DNA of 64,000 nucleotides from WRMS01 sp038562165 (lineage in GTDB: Bacteria; Bacillota; Peptococcia; DRI-13; UBA5745): NCBI GenBank assembly GCA_038562165.1, contig JBCFAO010000002.1, forward strand, positions 73,447-137,446. The letters run 5' to 3'. A program made the position numbers and the translations under genes. The notes below the pieces were generated by a model. The model ran no database searches and was not told the origin of the DNA. It saw only the letters and a list, made by a program, of their open reading frames with translations. This document shows positions 8,341 to 16,833 of this stretch, piece by piece; within the stretch, counting starts at the first letter, position 1, and each line of letters begins with the position of its first letter.

Positions 8341-8930
8341 GCTTTTGTCCGGTCTGCAGGCTTTGTCCTCTGGTGGTGCGGACATTTTCTGTGCAAAAAT
8401 GCAGGTTTGTATCCAGTAAGGGCGCCAGTTGAGCAAAAATGCAGGTATGTAGACACCCCTTAGAGTTATGGCGGCCCCCAAAACAGGTGGAAAGGTATGC
8501 CTCGACTATATCTAGTGTCCTGGCAGAAACGAGTTCGCTACCAAACTGCTGAAAGTGCTTAAAGCGTTCTCCTATTTCCTCTGACAGGGGTTCTGGACGA
8601 AGACAAACTTGCAATTTTGCACAGAGGGGGGACCTCAATAAGCTAACCACCCCCTGCCGGTGGGGGAGTGCCTATTTCTTTCCATTAGGGATAGGCCAAT
8701 ATAGTTTGAAAACCCTCTTATCCTCGCCGGCGGATCAGCGTGGGGTAGCGGAAATAACCAAAAATGCAAGCTTAAAGTGTCCGGATTTTTTCTGAATAAA
8801 GTTAAATATCATCTTTGCTCTATATATAGTGTTTCGTCGTAAAAAGAAGCACTGCTACATGGGAATTTTCCACTATCATAGAGAAACGATCCACTTTAAA
8901 CCTGCAATTTTGTCTGCCGGCCCCCAGGCC
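8341..8930. repeat. Intergenic repeat island A (core GCAAAAWTGCARGTTTGT)
   Basis: The 918-bp gap after tRNA-Leu holds no convincing gene; frames across it are made of the repeats. Forward cores lie at 8391-8411 and 8431-8451 (exactly 40 bp apart), with a degenerate copy near 8351-8370. Reverse-oriented cores lie at 8603-8622 and 8898-8913, and a weak one at 8759-8775. Two copies of an accessory motif, CTATATCTAGTGTC (8506-8519) and CTATATATAGTGTT (8820-8833), precede the reverse cores by 97 and 78 bp. Related islands lie at 14.4, 43.2, 55.3 and 63.4 kb. Function unknown. Confidence 0.7.
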
Positions 8931-9047
8931 CCCGGCCCCTTAGGCCAAGGCAGAGTATATTATCCTATACAGCTTTTGGTATACGGATCTTATTAACCCT
9001 TATTGATCAAGGATTCTAGGATTGTATGGTTTTGATTCATAGTCCCC

Positions 9048-9719
9048 TCAATAGGATGGAGCCATGTATGGGATGGTAAAAACAACGATGCCTGTGGAAT
9101 AAGGTGCAATTTCGTATTGCTGATAATAAATGGCAAGGCCGGAGGACTTCAAATAAAAATGCTCTTCATTGAAGTATTCCGCAATCAGGGCCGGATAATC
9201 TTCAAAAAAGCTCCCCGGATTCTGGCGCACTTTTTCTTTGGCCTGTTCGGTTATTTGATTGATCAACGACCTGCGATAGTCCTGACCGGCGGGGAAGAAG
9301 TCCGATAGTGGAATGCTGCGCCCGTCCATAATACCCCAGGTATTGGACATCCTGACGGTGTTGCCGTGAGCGCCGCTTGTGAACTCGTATTGATCGGCGT
9401 ATAGGCTTAGATAACAATTCTGGTTATAGGTTATGTTATATTGCAATGAGGCTTCATAGCGAAGAAAAGGGAACCCATTTTCCTGCGATTGCTTATAGGT
9501 CTCGACAGCCTGTTTGTATAAGTTAATGGAGGCATAACGCAGAAAGTCGGAAACTTGAACCTGAATCTGGGAGTTAATATTATTTTGGGCGTATGGATAG
9601 TTGCATAAGTACACTTTGGGGTAGAAGACAGAAAGTGTGAGCATCGGTATATTGTTGTACCTTAAAATTTGTTTCGTTTCATACATCATAATGCTAGTGC
9701 AACAGTTTAATGGATCCAT
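9048..9719 (-). CDS. DUF3298-domain protein (RsiV/PdaC-like C-terminal domain)
   Basis: 223 residues from the ATG at 9719, which has AGGAGGAAT just upstream; the open frame extends to 9791 without a ribosome site. The C-terminal half carries the DUF3298 pattern: FTSGAHGNTVRMSNTW, then DGRSIPLSDFF, and a final VVFTIPY strand. This domain occurs in extracytoplasmic parts of anti-sigma factors (RsiV) and polysaccharide deacetylases (PdaC). Here there is no signal peptide, membrane segment or enzymatic domain, and no sigma factor is adjacent, so the role is unknown. It stands alone between repeat island A and the permease gene and is transcribed away from the permease. Confidence 0.65.
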   Translation of the reverse strand: MDPLNCCTSIMMYETKQILRYNNIPMLTLSVFYPKVYLCNYPYAQNNINSQIQVQVSDFLRYASINLYKQAVETYKQSQENGFPFLRYEASLQYNITYNQNCYLSLYADQYEFTSGAHGNTVRMSNTWGIMDGRSIPLSDFFPAGQDYRRSLINQITEQAKEKVRQNPGSFFEDYPALIAEYFNEEHFYLKSSGLAIYYQQYEIAPYSTGIVVFTIPYMAPSY

Positions 9720-10096
9720 AGATATTCCTCCTGCCTCGGTTTTTACCCATTCTATTCGGGCGAAACGCAGCTTGACACAGGGGGTATCCATGGTGTGGAT
9801 GGCGCTGACCTCCTGAAGGCGGGACAGTATTGTGGGATTTCGAAGTTAGCCTGATAGAATAAAATTACCGTTTTTTGGACAAAATGCTAGAAGAAAAAAT
9901 GGTAATGTAAATGGACGGGTTCATATGCATTCCATTTGCAAAAAGAAAGCGAGAAAAAACAACAAAAACTAATGTTTTTAAAAATATTTTTCTCTTTTTG
10001 CAAGTGACTAGCAGGAGATAAACATAAGTTGTCGAAATATCTAACTTGTGTTACATTTATAAACTATTTTTGTGAGAAAATGAAGGGAGAGGTGTA
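9720..10096. other. Divergent intergenic region, no gene
   Basis: 377 bp between the DUF3298 gene and the permease, AT-rich toward the permease. A weak sigma-A-like pair, TTGTCG (10029-10034) and TACATT (10052-10057) with a 17-bp spacer, stands about 40 bp before the permease start. No gene or repeat was recognised. Confidence 0.3.
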
Positions 10097-11506
10097 ATGG
10101 AAATCCAATTAAGTATCTTGCACTATGTTTACCTCATCGGGGTTCTTGTGGTGCTGGGCGCAATGATCGCCCGCAAAGACACGGTCATGCCGTGTATTGT
10201 TTTTACTTTTGCTCTGGGCTTTGCTGCGGCAAGCCAAATCCCTGACAGCAGCTTTGTCAATTGGCTCATTGGCGGACTGCAGGTTAACTACAACGCACTT
10301 ATTTTTGCAGGTTCTGAGTTCTTTGGAATTATTGCTACCATCGCTATGATGGTGGCCATGTCTAAGCAGATGGCGGACATGGGTACGGACAAAATGATGA
10401 TGGATCCTTTAGCCAATGCCATGAAGACTCCTGATGTAGCCTTCTTTGTACTGGGTATTGCTATGGCTGTTGTCACCATCCTGATCTGGCCTTCCCCCGC
10501 TGTGGCTCTGATCGGCGGTCTGTTGACGCCTATCGCTATCCGGGCTGGCTTGCCGGCTATCGGTGCTGCCATTGCCATGAATATCTTTGGCCATGGTTTC
10601 GCTTTTGCTTTCGACCCCGTTATTCAGGGTGCCCCCGGTGTCACCGCCGGTCCTGCCGGTATCGACTCCTGGGATATCATTTCTAACGGCGCACCGATCT
10701 TTACTGTTATTGGTATTGTTGCCGTTGCTCTGTCCTACATCCGGTTGAGAAAAGACCTGAAGGTCAACTCCGCCCGGTATGAAGCGGAGAGAAAAGTGGT
10801 TCTTGCTGAGAATGCCCAGCATAAGCAGGCCCATGGCGGCGCTAAGTTTATGTTGATTCTCACTCCCATCCTCTTTGTTGTGGCTATCTTCCTGATGCTG
10901 AAATACCAGATCAGAGGCGGCGACGCTACCGCTATGATTACCGGTACCGCTATGGTGCTGATGACTATTGGCGTGCTGCTGCAGTACGGTTTGGCAGACG
11001 CTCTGGAAAAAATCGTTGACTACGTCCGGGACGGCTTCGGCTTTGGTATGAAGATATTTGCTCCCGTTGTTATCATCGGCGGTTTCTTCTTTATCGGCGG
11101 TTCCGGCGTCAGCAGCATCCTGCAGGGCGAATACCAGCAGGGCCTGTTGATGGATTGGGGCTGGTGGCTGGCGGCCAGGGTGCCCCTGTCCAAATATCCC
11201 GTAGCTATTTTGATGGTGATTATCGGCGGTATCACCGGTTTGGACGGCTCCGGCTTCTCCGGTTTGCCCCTGGTTGGCTCCATGGCTTTATCCTTTGGTC
11301 AGGCTGTGAATCTGAACGTTCCAGTTCTTGCCGCTATCGGCCAGTCCGGCGCTCAGTGGATCGGCGGCGGTACCATCATTCCTTGGGCCGTTATTCCTGT
11401 GGCTGCCATGTGCGGTGTTGATCCCGGCGAGCTGGCACGGCGTAATACGATTCCTGTATTAGTGGCTCTGCTTTGCGGTACGGTCGTCTCCTTCTTCCTG
11501 CTGTAG
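10097..11506 (+). CDS. Multi-pass membrane permease, substrate unknown
   Basis: 469 residues with roughly 12 hydrophobic segments and a charged cytoplasmic loop near residues 215-245 (RLRKDLKV to KQAHGG). The architecture is that of ion-transporter-superfamily or GntP-like secondary carriers. Re-entrant-loop-like stretches rich in Gly, Ser and Pro are seen (TGLDGSGFSGLPLVGS, GQSGAQWIGGGTIIPW). I do not recognise the exact family and do not assign a substrate. The start follows GGGAGAGG. It is a single-gene unit, preceded by an AT-rich region and followed by a strong terminator, and it converges on metH. Confidence 0.7.
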   Translation: MEIQLSILHYVYLIGVLVVLGAMIARKDTVMPCIVFTFALGFAAASQIPDSSFVNWLIGGLQVNYNALIFAGSEFFGIIATIAMMVAMSKQMADMGTDKMMMDPLANAMKTPDVAFFVLGIAMAVVTILIWPSPAVALIGGLLTPIAIRAGLPAIGAAIAMNIFGHGFAFAFDPVIQGAPGVTAGPAGIDSWDIISNGAPIFTVIGIVAVALSYIRLRKDLKVNSARYEAERKVVLAENAQHKQAHGGAKFMLILTPILFVVAIFLMLKYQIRGGDATAMITGTAMVLMTIGVLLQYGLADALEKIVDYVRDGFGFGMKIFAPVVIIGGFFFIGGSGVSSILQGEYQQGLLMDWGWWLAARVPLSKYPVAILMVIIGGITGLDGSGFSGLPLVGSMALSFGQAVNLNVPVLAAIGQSGAQWIGGGTIIPWAVIPVAAMCGVDPGELARRNTIPVLVALLCGTVVSFFLL

Positions 11507-11576
11507 AACGAGCATAGAAGGAACGCTGTAGATACGCAGCAAAGCAACATAGAGAATAAATAGGAAAAAACAAAAA

Positions 11577-11624
11577 AGGGGTTCCTCCTGTACCTTTGTT
11601 GGTTCAGGCAGGAACCCCTCTTTT
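11577..11624 (+). terminator. Terminator after the permease gene
   Basis: GGGGTTCCT (11578-11586) pairs with AGGAACCCC (11610-11618), extended by CCTG/CAGG, followed by TCTTTT. Preceding A-runs may let it work on the other strand too. Confidence 0.85.
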
Positions 11625-11643
11625 AAGCGTAAAAATGAGAACC

Positions 11644-11683
11644 GGCTTGGAATACGTCGCTGAAACGACGCTTTCCAAGCCGG
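11644..11683 (-). terminator. Terminator after metH
   Basis: Read on the minus strand: GGCTTGGAA pairs with TTCCAAGCC, with an inner CGTCG/CGACG stem, then GGTTCTCATTTTT. It lies 14 bp downstream of the metH stop and separates the convergent permease and metH transcripts. Confidence 0.75.
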
Positions 11684-11696
11684 CAGGGAATAAATA

Positions 11697-14261
11697 TTAG
11701 TCCAATAAGCGGCGGATGATGCCGTGGGCCTCGGCGCCGTCTTTGACGTAGGCGTCGGCCTTGATGCTGGCGGCATATTCTTCGGTTAATACGGCGCCGC
11801 CTACCAAAATCTTGGTATCCAGCCCTTCGGCCCGGATTGCCCGGATTACCGGCTCCATCTCTGTCATGGTGGTGGTCATCAGGGCGGAAAGCCCCAGTAT
11901 CTGAGCATTGTGCTCTTTGGCAGCTCTGACAAATTCCTGAGCAGGTACGCTTTTGCCTAAATCAATGATGTTGTAGCCGTAGCTGGAAAGCAAAGCCTTA
12001 ACGATGTTTTTGCCGATGTCGTGTATATCTCCGGCCACGGCTCCCAGGACTACCGTTTCCAGCTCCTTGGGAGCGGAAGCGGGCATGGCTACTTTTAAAT
12101 AGTCGAAAGCGAAAGCAGCGCCGTCGGCAGTCAAAAGCAACTGGGGCAAGAAGGTAATGCCCCGGGCATAAGTGTCGCCTGCCTGTTCCAGCGCAGGGAT
12201 GATGCTTTGATCCACCAGCTCGATAAAGTTTTTCTCTGCAGTCAGCGGCTTGATTAATTCTCTGATCCGCTGCTGGTCATTGATGATAATGGCCTGCTGC
12301 AAATCCAGCATATGCTGGGAGAAAGGGCTTTTTGCGCCGCCGCCGCTTTCTTCCTCCGCTTTTTGGTTGGGCTGAGGTCCGGAGTCTGAAGCCGGGGCTG
12401 CCGAATTAGAGGCAGCGGCGGAAGCTGTGGCTTCAGCCCCGCCGGCGGAGCCGGAGGGCCCGGAGGAGATAGCCTGATTAGCCGGAGAAGAGGGAGCGGA
12501 AGCCGGAGCCGATGCTGCACTAGCGGCCATGGCATCTTCCTTTTTTGTCTGCTCAATATAGCGGCCGCCATGGGGATCCCGGCCCGTTAAGAAAGCTCCG
12601 GCAGCCAGGGTTTGGCGTATACCGGCGTCCAGGGGGTTGGCGATCACCGCATCAAGGCCGGCAGCCAGGGCCTGGGCCAGGAAGGTATGATTGAGCCAGG
12701 GCCGTTTTGGCATGCCGTGGGAAATATTGCTTAACCCTAAAGCTGTAACCAGACCCAGTTTTTCTTTGACCAAAGTAATAGCCTTCAGTGTTTCCGCCGC
12801 CAGCTTGGGATCGGTGGCGGCAGCCAGCACCAGGCAGTCAATAAAGACGTTTTCTTTGGCAATGCCTTCCTCTAAAGCCCGGTCCAAAATCCGCTCCGCA
12901 ATAGCCAGACGGTCTTCTGCTTTGTCGGGGATGCCTTTTTCGTCCAAAGTCAGGCCGAGAACAGCGGCGCCGTATTGTTTGGCCAGGGGCAGCACGGTAT
13001 CCAAACTGGCTGCTTCTCCGTTGACGGAGTTGATTAAAGCTTTGCCGTGGTAATGAATCAGAGCTTTTTCCAGAGCCTGGGGATTTACAGTGTCAATGAC
13101 CAGGGGGCAATCTAAAGATTGCTGCAAGCCCAAAACGACTTGAGTGAGATCAGTAACCTCGTCGCCGCCGGCCAGGCCGGTATTGACGTCCAGCAGATCG
13201 GCCCCCGCCTTCAACTGGTCGGAGCCCTCCCGTACCAGCAGGCTGTAATCCCCGGCCACTAAGGCTTGGGCTAAGACCTTGCGGGCTGTAGGGTTAATCC
13301 GCTCGCCGATGAGGCGGGGGGGATAATTACCGCCCAGATAGATGGTGCGGGAGCGGGAGGCTAAGGATGCCGGCAGGTCCTGGCGGCCGGAAATCACTTG
13401 GCCATCCCAGGTCTTGGCGGCTTCCGCCATTTCCTTAATATGCTGGGGAGTGGTGCCGCAGCAGCCGCCTAAGTAGCGGACGCCGGATTCCAGAAACATC
13501 GGTACGTAAGAAGCCATGACTTGCGGCGTCAAAGGGAAATGGGAACGGCCGTCGGCCAGTACGGGGATGCCGGCATTGGCTTCCGCCAAAAGCGGCAGCT
13601 TGCAGCATTTCCGGTAGCGGTCTATCACTTCAAGCATCTCCGCAGGACCGGTGGAGCAATTGGCCCCCAGCATATCGGCGCCTAAAGCGGTGAATACAGC
13701 CGCCGCCGTCTCGGGGTCGGTGCCGGTAAGGGTTCTGTGGTTTTCGTCGTAAGTCAGGGAAACGGCTATGGGAATATTGGTGACCTTGCGGGTGCCTAAA
13801 TAGGCTGCCCTGGCTTCACCTAAATCGGAAAATGTCTGCAAATAGATGATGTCGGCGCCGGCCAAAGACAAAGCCTGGGCCTGCTGGGCAAAGATTTCTA
13901 CCAGCTCATCAAAAGACAGCGCTCCTATGGGAGCGGGAAACTGACCGCTGGGACCGATAATACCGGCCACATAGCCGTGGTCGCCGGCAGCCTGGCGGGC
14001 CAGCTTTACGGCGGTCATATTAATGCTGCCCACACTGTCCTGGTGGCCAAACTCCGCCAGCTTGAGACGGTTGGCGCCAAAAGTATTGCTTTCAATAATT
14101 CGGGCGCCGGCTTTGGCGTAAGCCTCGGAAATCTCCAGGATTGTTTCGGGATGGGTAAGCATCCAGACCTCCGGGCTTTCACCGGCGGGCAAACCTTTTG
14201 TTTGCAGCATGGTGCCCATGGCGCCGTCACTGATGAGAAACTGTTGTTTAAAAACTTCCAT
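11697..14261 (-). CDS. metH: Cobalamin-dependent methionine synthase lacking the reactivation domain
   Basis: Transfers the methyl group of methyl-tetrahydrofolate through cobalamin to homocysteine. The product is about 854 residues from the ATG at 14261, chosen for AAGG at close distance and because the family begins with this segment. Domains in order: homocysteine-binding barrel with zinc ligands (GANCSTG and GGCCGT), pterin-binding barrel (from about residue 320, GERINPT), an unusually long Ala/Ser/Pro/Gly-rich linker of about 75 residues near 580-650, then the cobalamin cap and B12 domains with the lower-ligand motif AGDIHDIG. The AdoMet-dependent reactivation domain of E. coli MetH is absent, as in many Firmicutes, so a separate reactivase must act. 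It is a monocistronic unit with repeat island B upstream. Confidence 0.92.
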   Translation of the reverse strand: MEVFKQQFLISDGAMGTMLQTKGLPAGESPEVWMLTHPETILEISEAYAKAGARIIESNTFGANRLKLAEFGHQDSVGSINMTAVKLARQAAGDHGYVAGIIGPSGQFPAPIGALSFDELVEIFAQQAQALSLAGADIIYLQTFSDLGEARAAYLGTRKVTNIPIAVSLTYDENHRTLTGTDPETAAAVFTALGADMLGANCSTGPAEMLEVIDRYRKCCKLPLLAEANAGIPVLADGRSHFPLTPQVMASYVPMFLESGVRYLGGCCGTTPQHIKEMAEAAKTWDGQVISGRQDLPASLASRSRTIYLGGNYPPRLIGERINPTARKVLAQALVAGDYSLLVREGSDQLKAGADLLDVNTGLAGGDEVTDLTQVVLGLQQSLDCPLVIDTVNPQALEKALIHYHGKALINSVNGEAASLDTVLPLAKQYGAAVLGLTLDEKGIPDKAEDRLAIAERILDRALEEGIAKENVFIDCLVLAAATDPKLAAETLKAITLVKEKLGLVTALGLSNISHGMPKRPWLNHTFLAQALAAGLDAVIANPLDAGIRQTLAAGAFLTGRDPHGGRYIEQTKKEDAMAASAASAPASAPSSPANQAISSGPSGSAGGAEATASAAASNSAAPASDSGPQPNQKAEEESGGGAKSPFSQHMLDLQQAIIINDQQRIRELIKPLTAEKNFIELVDQSIIPALEQAGDTYARGITFLPQLLLTADGAAFAFDYLKVAMPASAPKELETVVLGAVAGDIHDIGKNIVKALLSSYGYNIIDLGKSVPAQEFVRAAKEHNAQILGLSALMTTTMTEMEPVIRAIRAEGLDTKILVGGAVLTEEYAASIKADAYVKDGAEAHGIIRRLLD

Positions 14262-14780
14262 AATGCCTTGCATTTCTGAAAACCAACCTTTCCGGGAATC
14301 AACTATTTCATTATTATAACGCATTACAAGCAAGTTTAACAGAAGAAATTCCTGATGGCCGCGACTGGCCAAGGCGCATAAACTGGCCAAGGCCAGTTGC
14401 TCAAAAGCCAGGCCAGTTGCTCAAAAGGCCAGTTGCTCAAAATTTGAGGTTGTGCAGAAACTTTATTCAAATCTCTCTATAAAAATGAGAAATAGCCAAG
14501 ACTATGCACATAATTACTCAAATAACACCTTCTGAAGCCGTAATGATTCCGAATTAGTGCGCACAACCTCGTTTTTTGTGCAGTTAGGTTTATCTAACAT
14601 CTGGTTCCGGCAAAAACTTGCCCTCCGCCACCTTTTTTCATAAACGCGCCCTGCCCGGCTGGCGGACAAAGAGGATAAAGCGGCAGAAAACGGGAGTATA
14701 TATGGGTATAAATTGGTTTCCCGGGAGTATATATAAGTAGCGATTTTATGGGCAAACAGGAGAGAAGGGGGGAAGAAATA
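14262..14780. repeat. metH/spoIVFA-like intergenic region with repeat island B
   Basis: A 519-bp gap without a gene. GGCCAGTTGCTCAAAA occurs three times (14391-14406, 14411-14426, 14427-14442). The last copy runs into GCTCAAAATTTGAGGTTGTGC-like sequence, a variant of the repeat core seen in the other islands (14435-14455). GAGGTTGTGC (14446-14455) has a perfect inverted partner GCACAACCTC (14561-14570), which is itself a reverse-oriented core followed by GTGCAGTTAGG. Nearer the next gene, CGGGAGTATATAT is directly repeated (14691-14703 and 14722-14734), possibly two overlapping -10 regions. Confidence 0.6.
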
Positions 14781-15779
14781 ATGAGAAAAAAAGAGAGAAG
14801 CCAGGGCCTATGGGGATTTCAGGAACTTGGCGGTTTAAATAAGAGGGCCGGCCTGCCAAGAGCTTCAACATTAAACAAAATGATGGGGGAAGGGGGCCGC
14901 CGGACGAGAGGCGGCAGAGGCTTGCTGGGAAAACGCTGGTTTTGGCAGGCCACGGCCTGTGTAGCTCTTTTGGCTATGATTATTACTGTATTTGCTTTGC
15001 CGGGGGAAAGGGCCGCCCGCACCCAACAGGTAATTAAGCGCTATGTGGTGGAGGACTATGGCTTGACGCCGGTTTTCAGCTTTATGGATGCGGTAATGAC
15101 CTGGGGCGATGTAACGGAGAAGCCGGAAAGCTTTGAACTGCCGGCAGCGGCTCAAGTGTCTTTGCCTACGGACGGCCGGATGCTGAGTTCCGGCCTGCAG
15201 CCAGAAGGGCCGGAGGCTCAAGGGACGGCTGCGCCTGTACAAGGGGCGGATGGAGCGGCAAGCGGTGAAGAAGCCGGCAGAGCCAGCGGGCCGAAAACCG
15301 CTGAGGGTGACCAGGAGGGCGGAGAGAAGGCCGCCGCCGATGGCGAGGCTGCCGATAAGGGCATAGGCAAAGGCTCGGAGACGAAAGAGGACGAAAAAAA
15401 ACAGGCCGATGAAATTGCCATTGCTGCCGGAGCCTTGGCCGATGACCAGGGCATCTGGATTGAGACCGAGGCTGGCAGCAGCATCCGGGCGGCCATGGAT
15501 GGCAAGATCAGCGATTTGGGCAAAGCCGAAAGCGGCGTGTCCTGGTTTGTGCTGGACAGCGGCCTGGGTTGGACTTTTCGTTACAGCCATTGCCAAGACT
15601 TGCAGATCGCTCAGGGCGACCAGGTGAAGCAGGGCCAGCTTTTAGGCAAAACCGCCAATGTCCGCAGCGCCGGAGATGGCGAGGATACAGTGGGCCGAGA
15701 GGTGGGCAGACTATATGTTCAGGTGTACTATAAAGGCCGGGCTTTGGATCCAGCAGCATTCTTTTTAGGCGGCCATTGA
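14781..15779 (+). CDS. SpoIVFA-like membrane protein with degenerate LytM (M23) domain
   Basis: About 332 residues from ATG 14781, picked for AAGGGGGG nine bases upstream. Layout: basic N-terminal tail, one membrane segment (FWQATACVALLAMIITVFAL), an acidic Ala/Gly/Glu-rich linker of about 100 residues, then a C-terminal LytM fold (DDQGIWIETEAG to ALDPAAFF). Metal ligands of active M23 peptidases are missing: the first His/Asp pair is absent and the final HxH reads YVQ. This matches SpoIVFA, an inactive LytM protein that holds the SpoIVFB protease. The position before TIGR03960, TIGR03936, RNase G and rplU is the usual spoIVFA place in Clostridia. SpoIVFB itself is missing and corA follows instead. 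Confidence 0.7.
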   Translation: MRKKERSQGLWGFQELGGLNKRAGLPRASTLNKMMGEGGRRTRGGRGLLGKRWFWQATACVALLAMIITVFALPGERAARTQQVIKRYVVEDYGLTPVFSFMDAVMTWGDVTEKPESFELPAAAQVSLPTDGRMLSSGLQPEGPEAQGTAAPVQGADGAASGEEAGRASGPKTAEGDQEGGEKAAADGEAADKGIGKGSETKEDEKKQADEIAIAAGALADDQGIWIETEAGSSIRAAMDGKISDLGKAESGVSWFVLDSGLGWTFRYSHCQDLQIAQGDQVKQGQLLGKTANVRSAGDGEDTVGREVGRLYVQVYYKGRALDPAAFFLGGH

Positions 15780-15840
15780 GTTGCACCTGTATAATATGTT
15801 AAAATATATTTTACGGAATTAAAAGAACAGGTGCTGATTC

Positions 15841-16824
15841 ATGTATAGCTATCAATTTGCTGCAAAAAAGCTGGAGGACATTGACCTTCAGGCTTTTGTG
15901 GAGGACAAGCTGCCGGAAAGCTTCAAGCCGGGGCTGAAAAAAGATATTTTTCTTATCACTACCCCCGAAGATATGATTCAGTTGCAGCCTCTGTTTGGGT
16001 TTGACCAGGAGACCGTGGCGGATTGCCTGAATTATGATGAAAATATCCGCCATGAAGCCTATTCCGGCTATGATTTTATCAGTTTGCTTTACTTTTATGT
16101 CAACAGCGACCTGTCTACAGTCTCCGCCGAGGTTAATATTTATCTGGGTAAAAACTACTGCCTGTTGGTTTTGCCTGATGATATCGATGATGGTGTGCTT
16201 AGCAAGTGGCGGGAGCAAGTCATGGCCAAAATTACGAAATTCAGCCATGAGGAGCTTAGCTGCAATAGAATATGCTATTTTATCATGGACGCTTTTTTGC
16301 AGCGGCTGCTGGAAAGCATGGAGCGGATAGAAGACGAGATCAATAAAATGGAAGACTTCATGCTGAACCATCAGGTGGACAAGAATTTTTTGGGCTCCAT
16401 CAACCGTCTGCGGGAGATCGCTTACCTGTTGAAAAAAATGTGCCGGCCCTTGCTTTACGTGGGCGACGGCTTGCTGATGAATGAAAACGGCTTAATTGCC
16501 AAAGAAAGCTATAAGTTCTTTAAAAATATTGATACAAGGATCAATAAATTATATGATTTTTCCGTTAGCCTTCAGGAATATTCCAATCAGATGCTGGGTA
16601 TGTACGAAAGCAAAATTGCTATGCAGACCAATGAGGTGGTCAATAAATTGACGGTGATTACCGTGTTCTTTGCCCCGTTAACCATCATCACCGGCATTTA
16701 TGGCATGAACTTTATTTATATGCCGGAACTATCCTGGAAGCTGGGCTATTTGTTTTCCTTCGGTCTCATGGCTTTGGTGAGCCTGATTATCTATATTATA
16801 TTAAAAATTAAAAAATGGATTTAA
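15841..16824 (+). CDS. corA: CorA-family divalent metal ion transporter
   Basis: 327 residues: a long cytoplasmic alpha/beta and coiled-coil domain, then two C-terminal membrane segments. The signature YGMNF (GMN motif) ends the first helix (ITVFFAPLTIITGIYGMNF), and a second hydrophobic segment and a basic tail (KIKKWI) follow. CorA channels carry Mg2+ (also Co2+ or Ni2+) into the cell. The gene lies 61 bp after the SpoIVFA-like gene and 9 bp before the TIGR03960 gene. It occupies the slot where spoIVFB stands in related gene orders. Confidence 0.9.
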   Translation: MYSYQFAAKKLEDIDLQAFVEDKLPESFKPGLKKDIFLITTPEDMIQLQPLFGFDQETVADCLNYDENIRHEAYSGYDFISLLYFYVNSDLSTVSAEVNIYLGKNYCLLVLPDDIDDGVLSKWREQVMAKITKFSHEELSCNRICYFIMDAFLQRLLESMERIEDEINKMEDFMLNHQVDKNFLGSINRLREIAYLLKKMCRPLLYVGDGLLMNENGLIAKESYKFFKNIDTRINKLYDFSVSLQEYSNQMLGMYESKIAMQTNEVVNKLTVITVFFAPLTIITGIYGMNFIYMPELSWKLGYLFSFGLMALVSLIIYIILKIKKWI

Positions 16825-16833
16825 GGAGTATTC

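Noticed and set aside
8240..8650. Minus-strand 136-codon frame over repeat island A
   Set aside because: No ribosome site, and its sequence is built from repeat copies read as protein, like similar frames at 63.5 kb and 43.3 kb.
14262..14780. Cobalamin or SAM riboswitch upstream of metH
   Set aside because: The upstream region is occupied by repeat island B, and none of the conserved boxes of those riboswitches was found.
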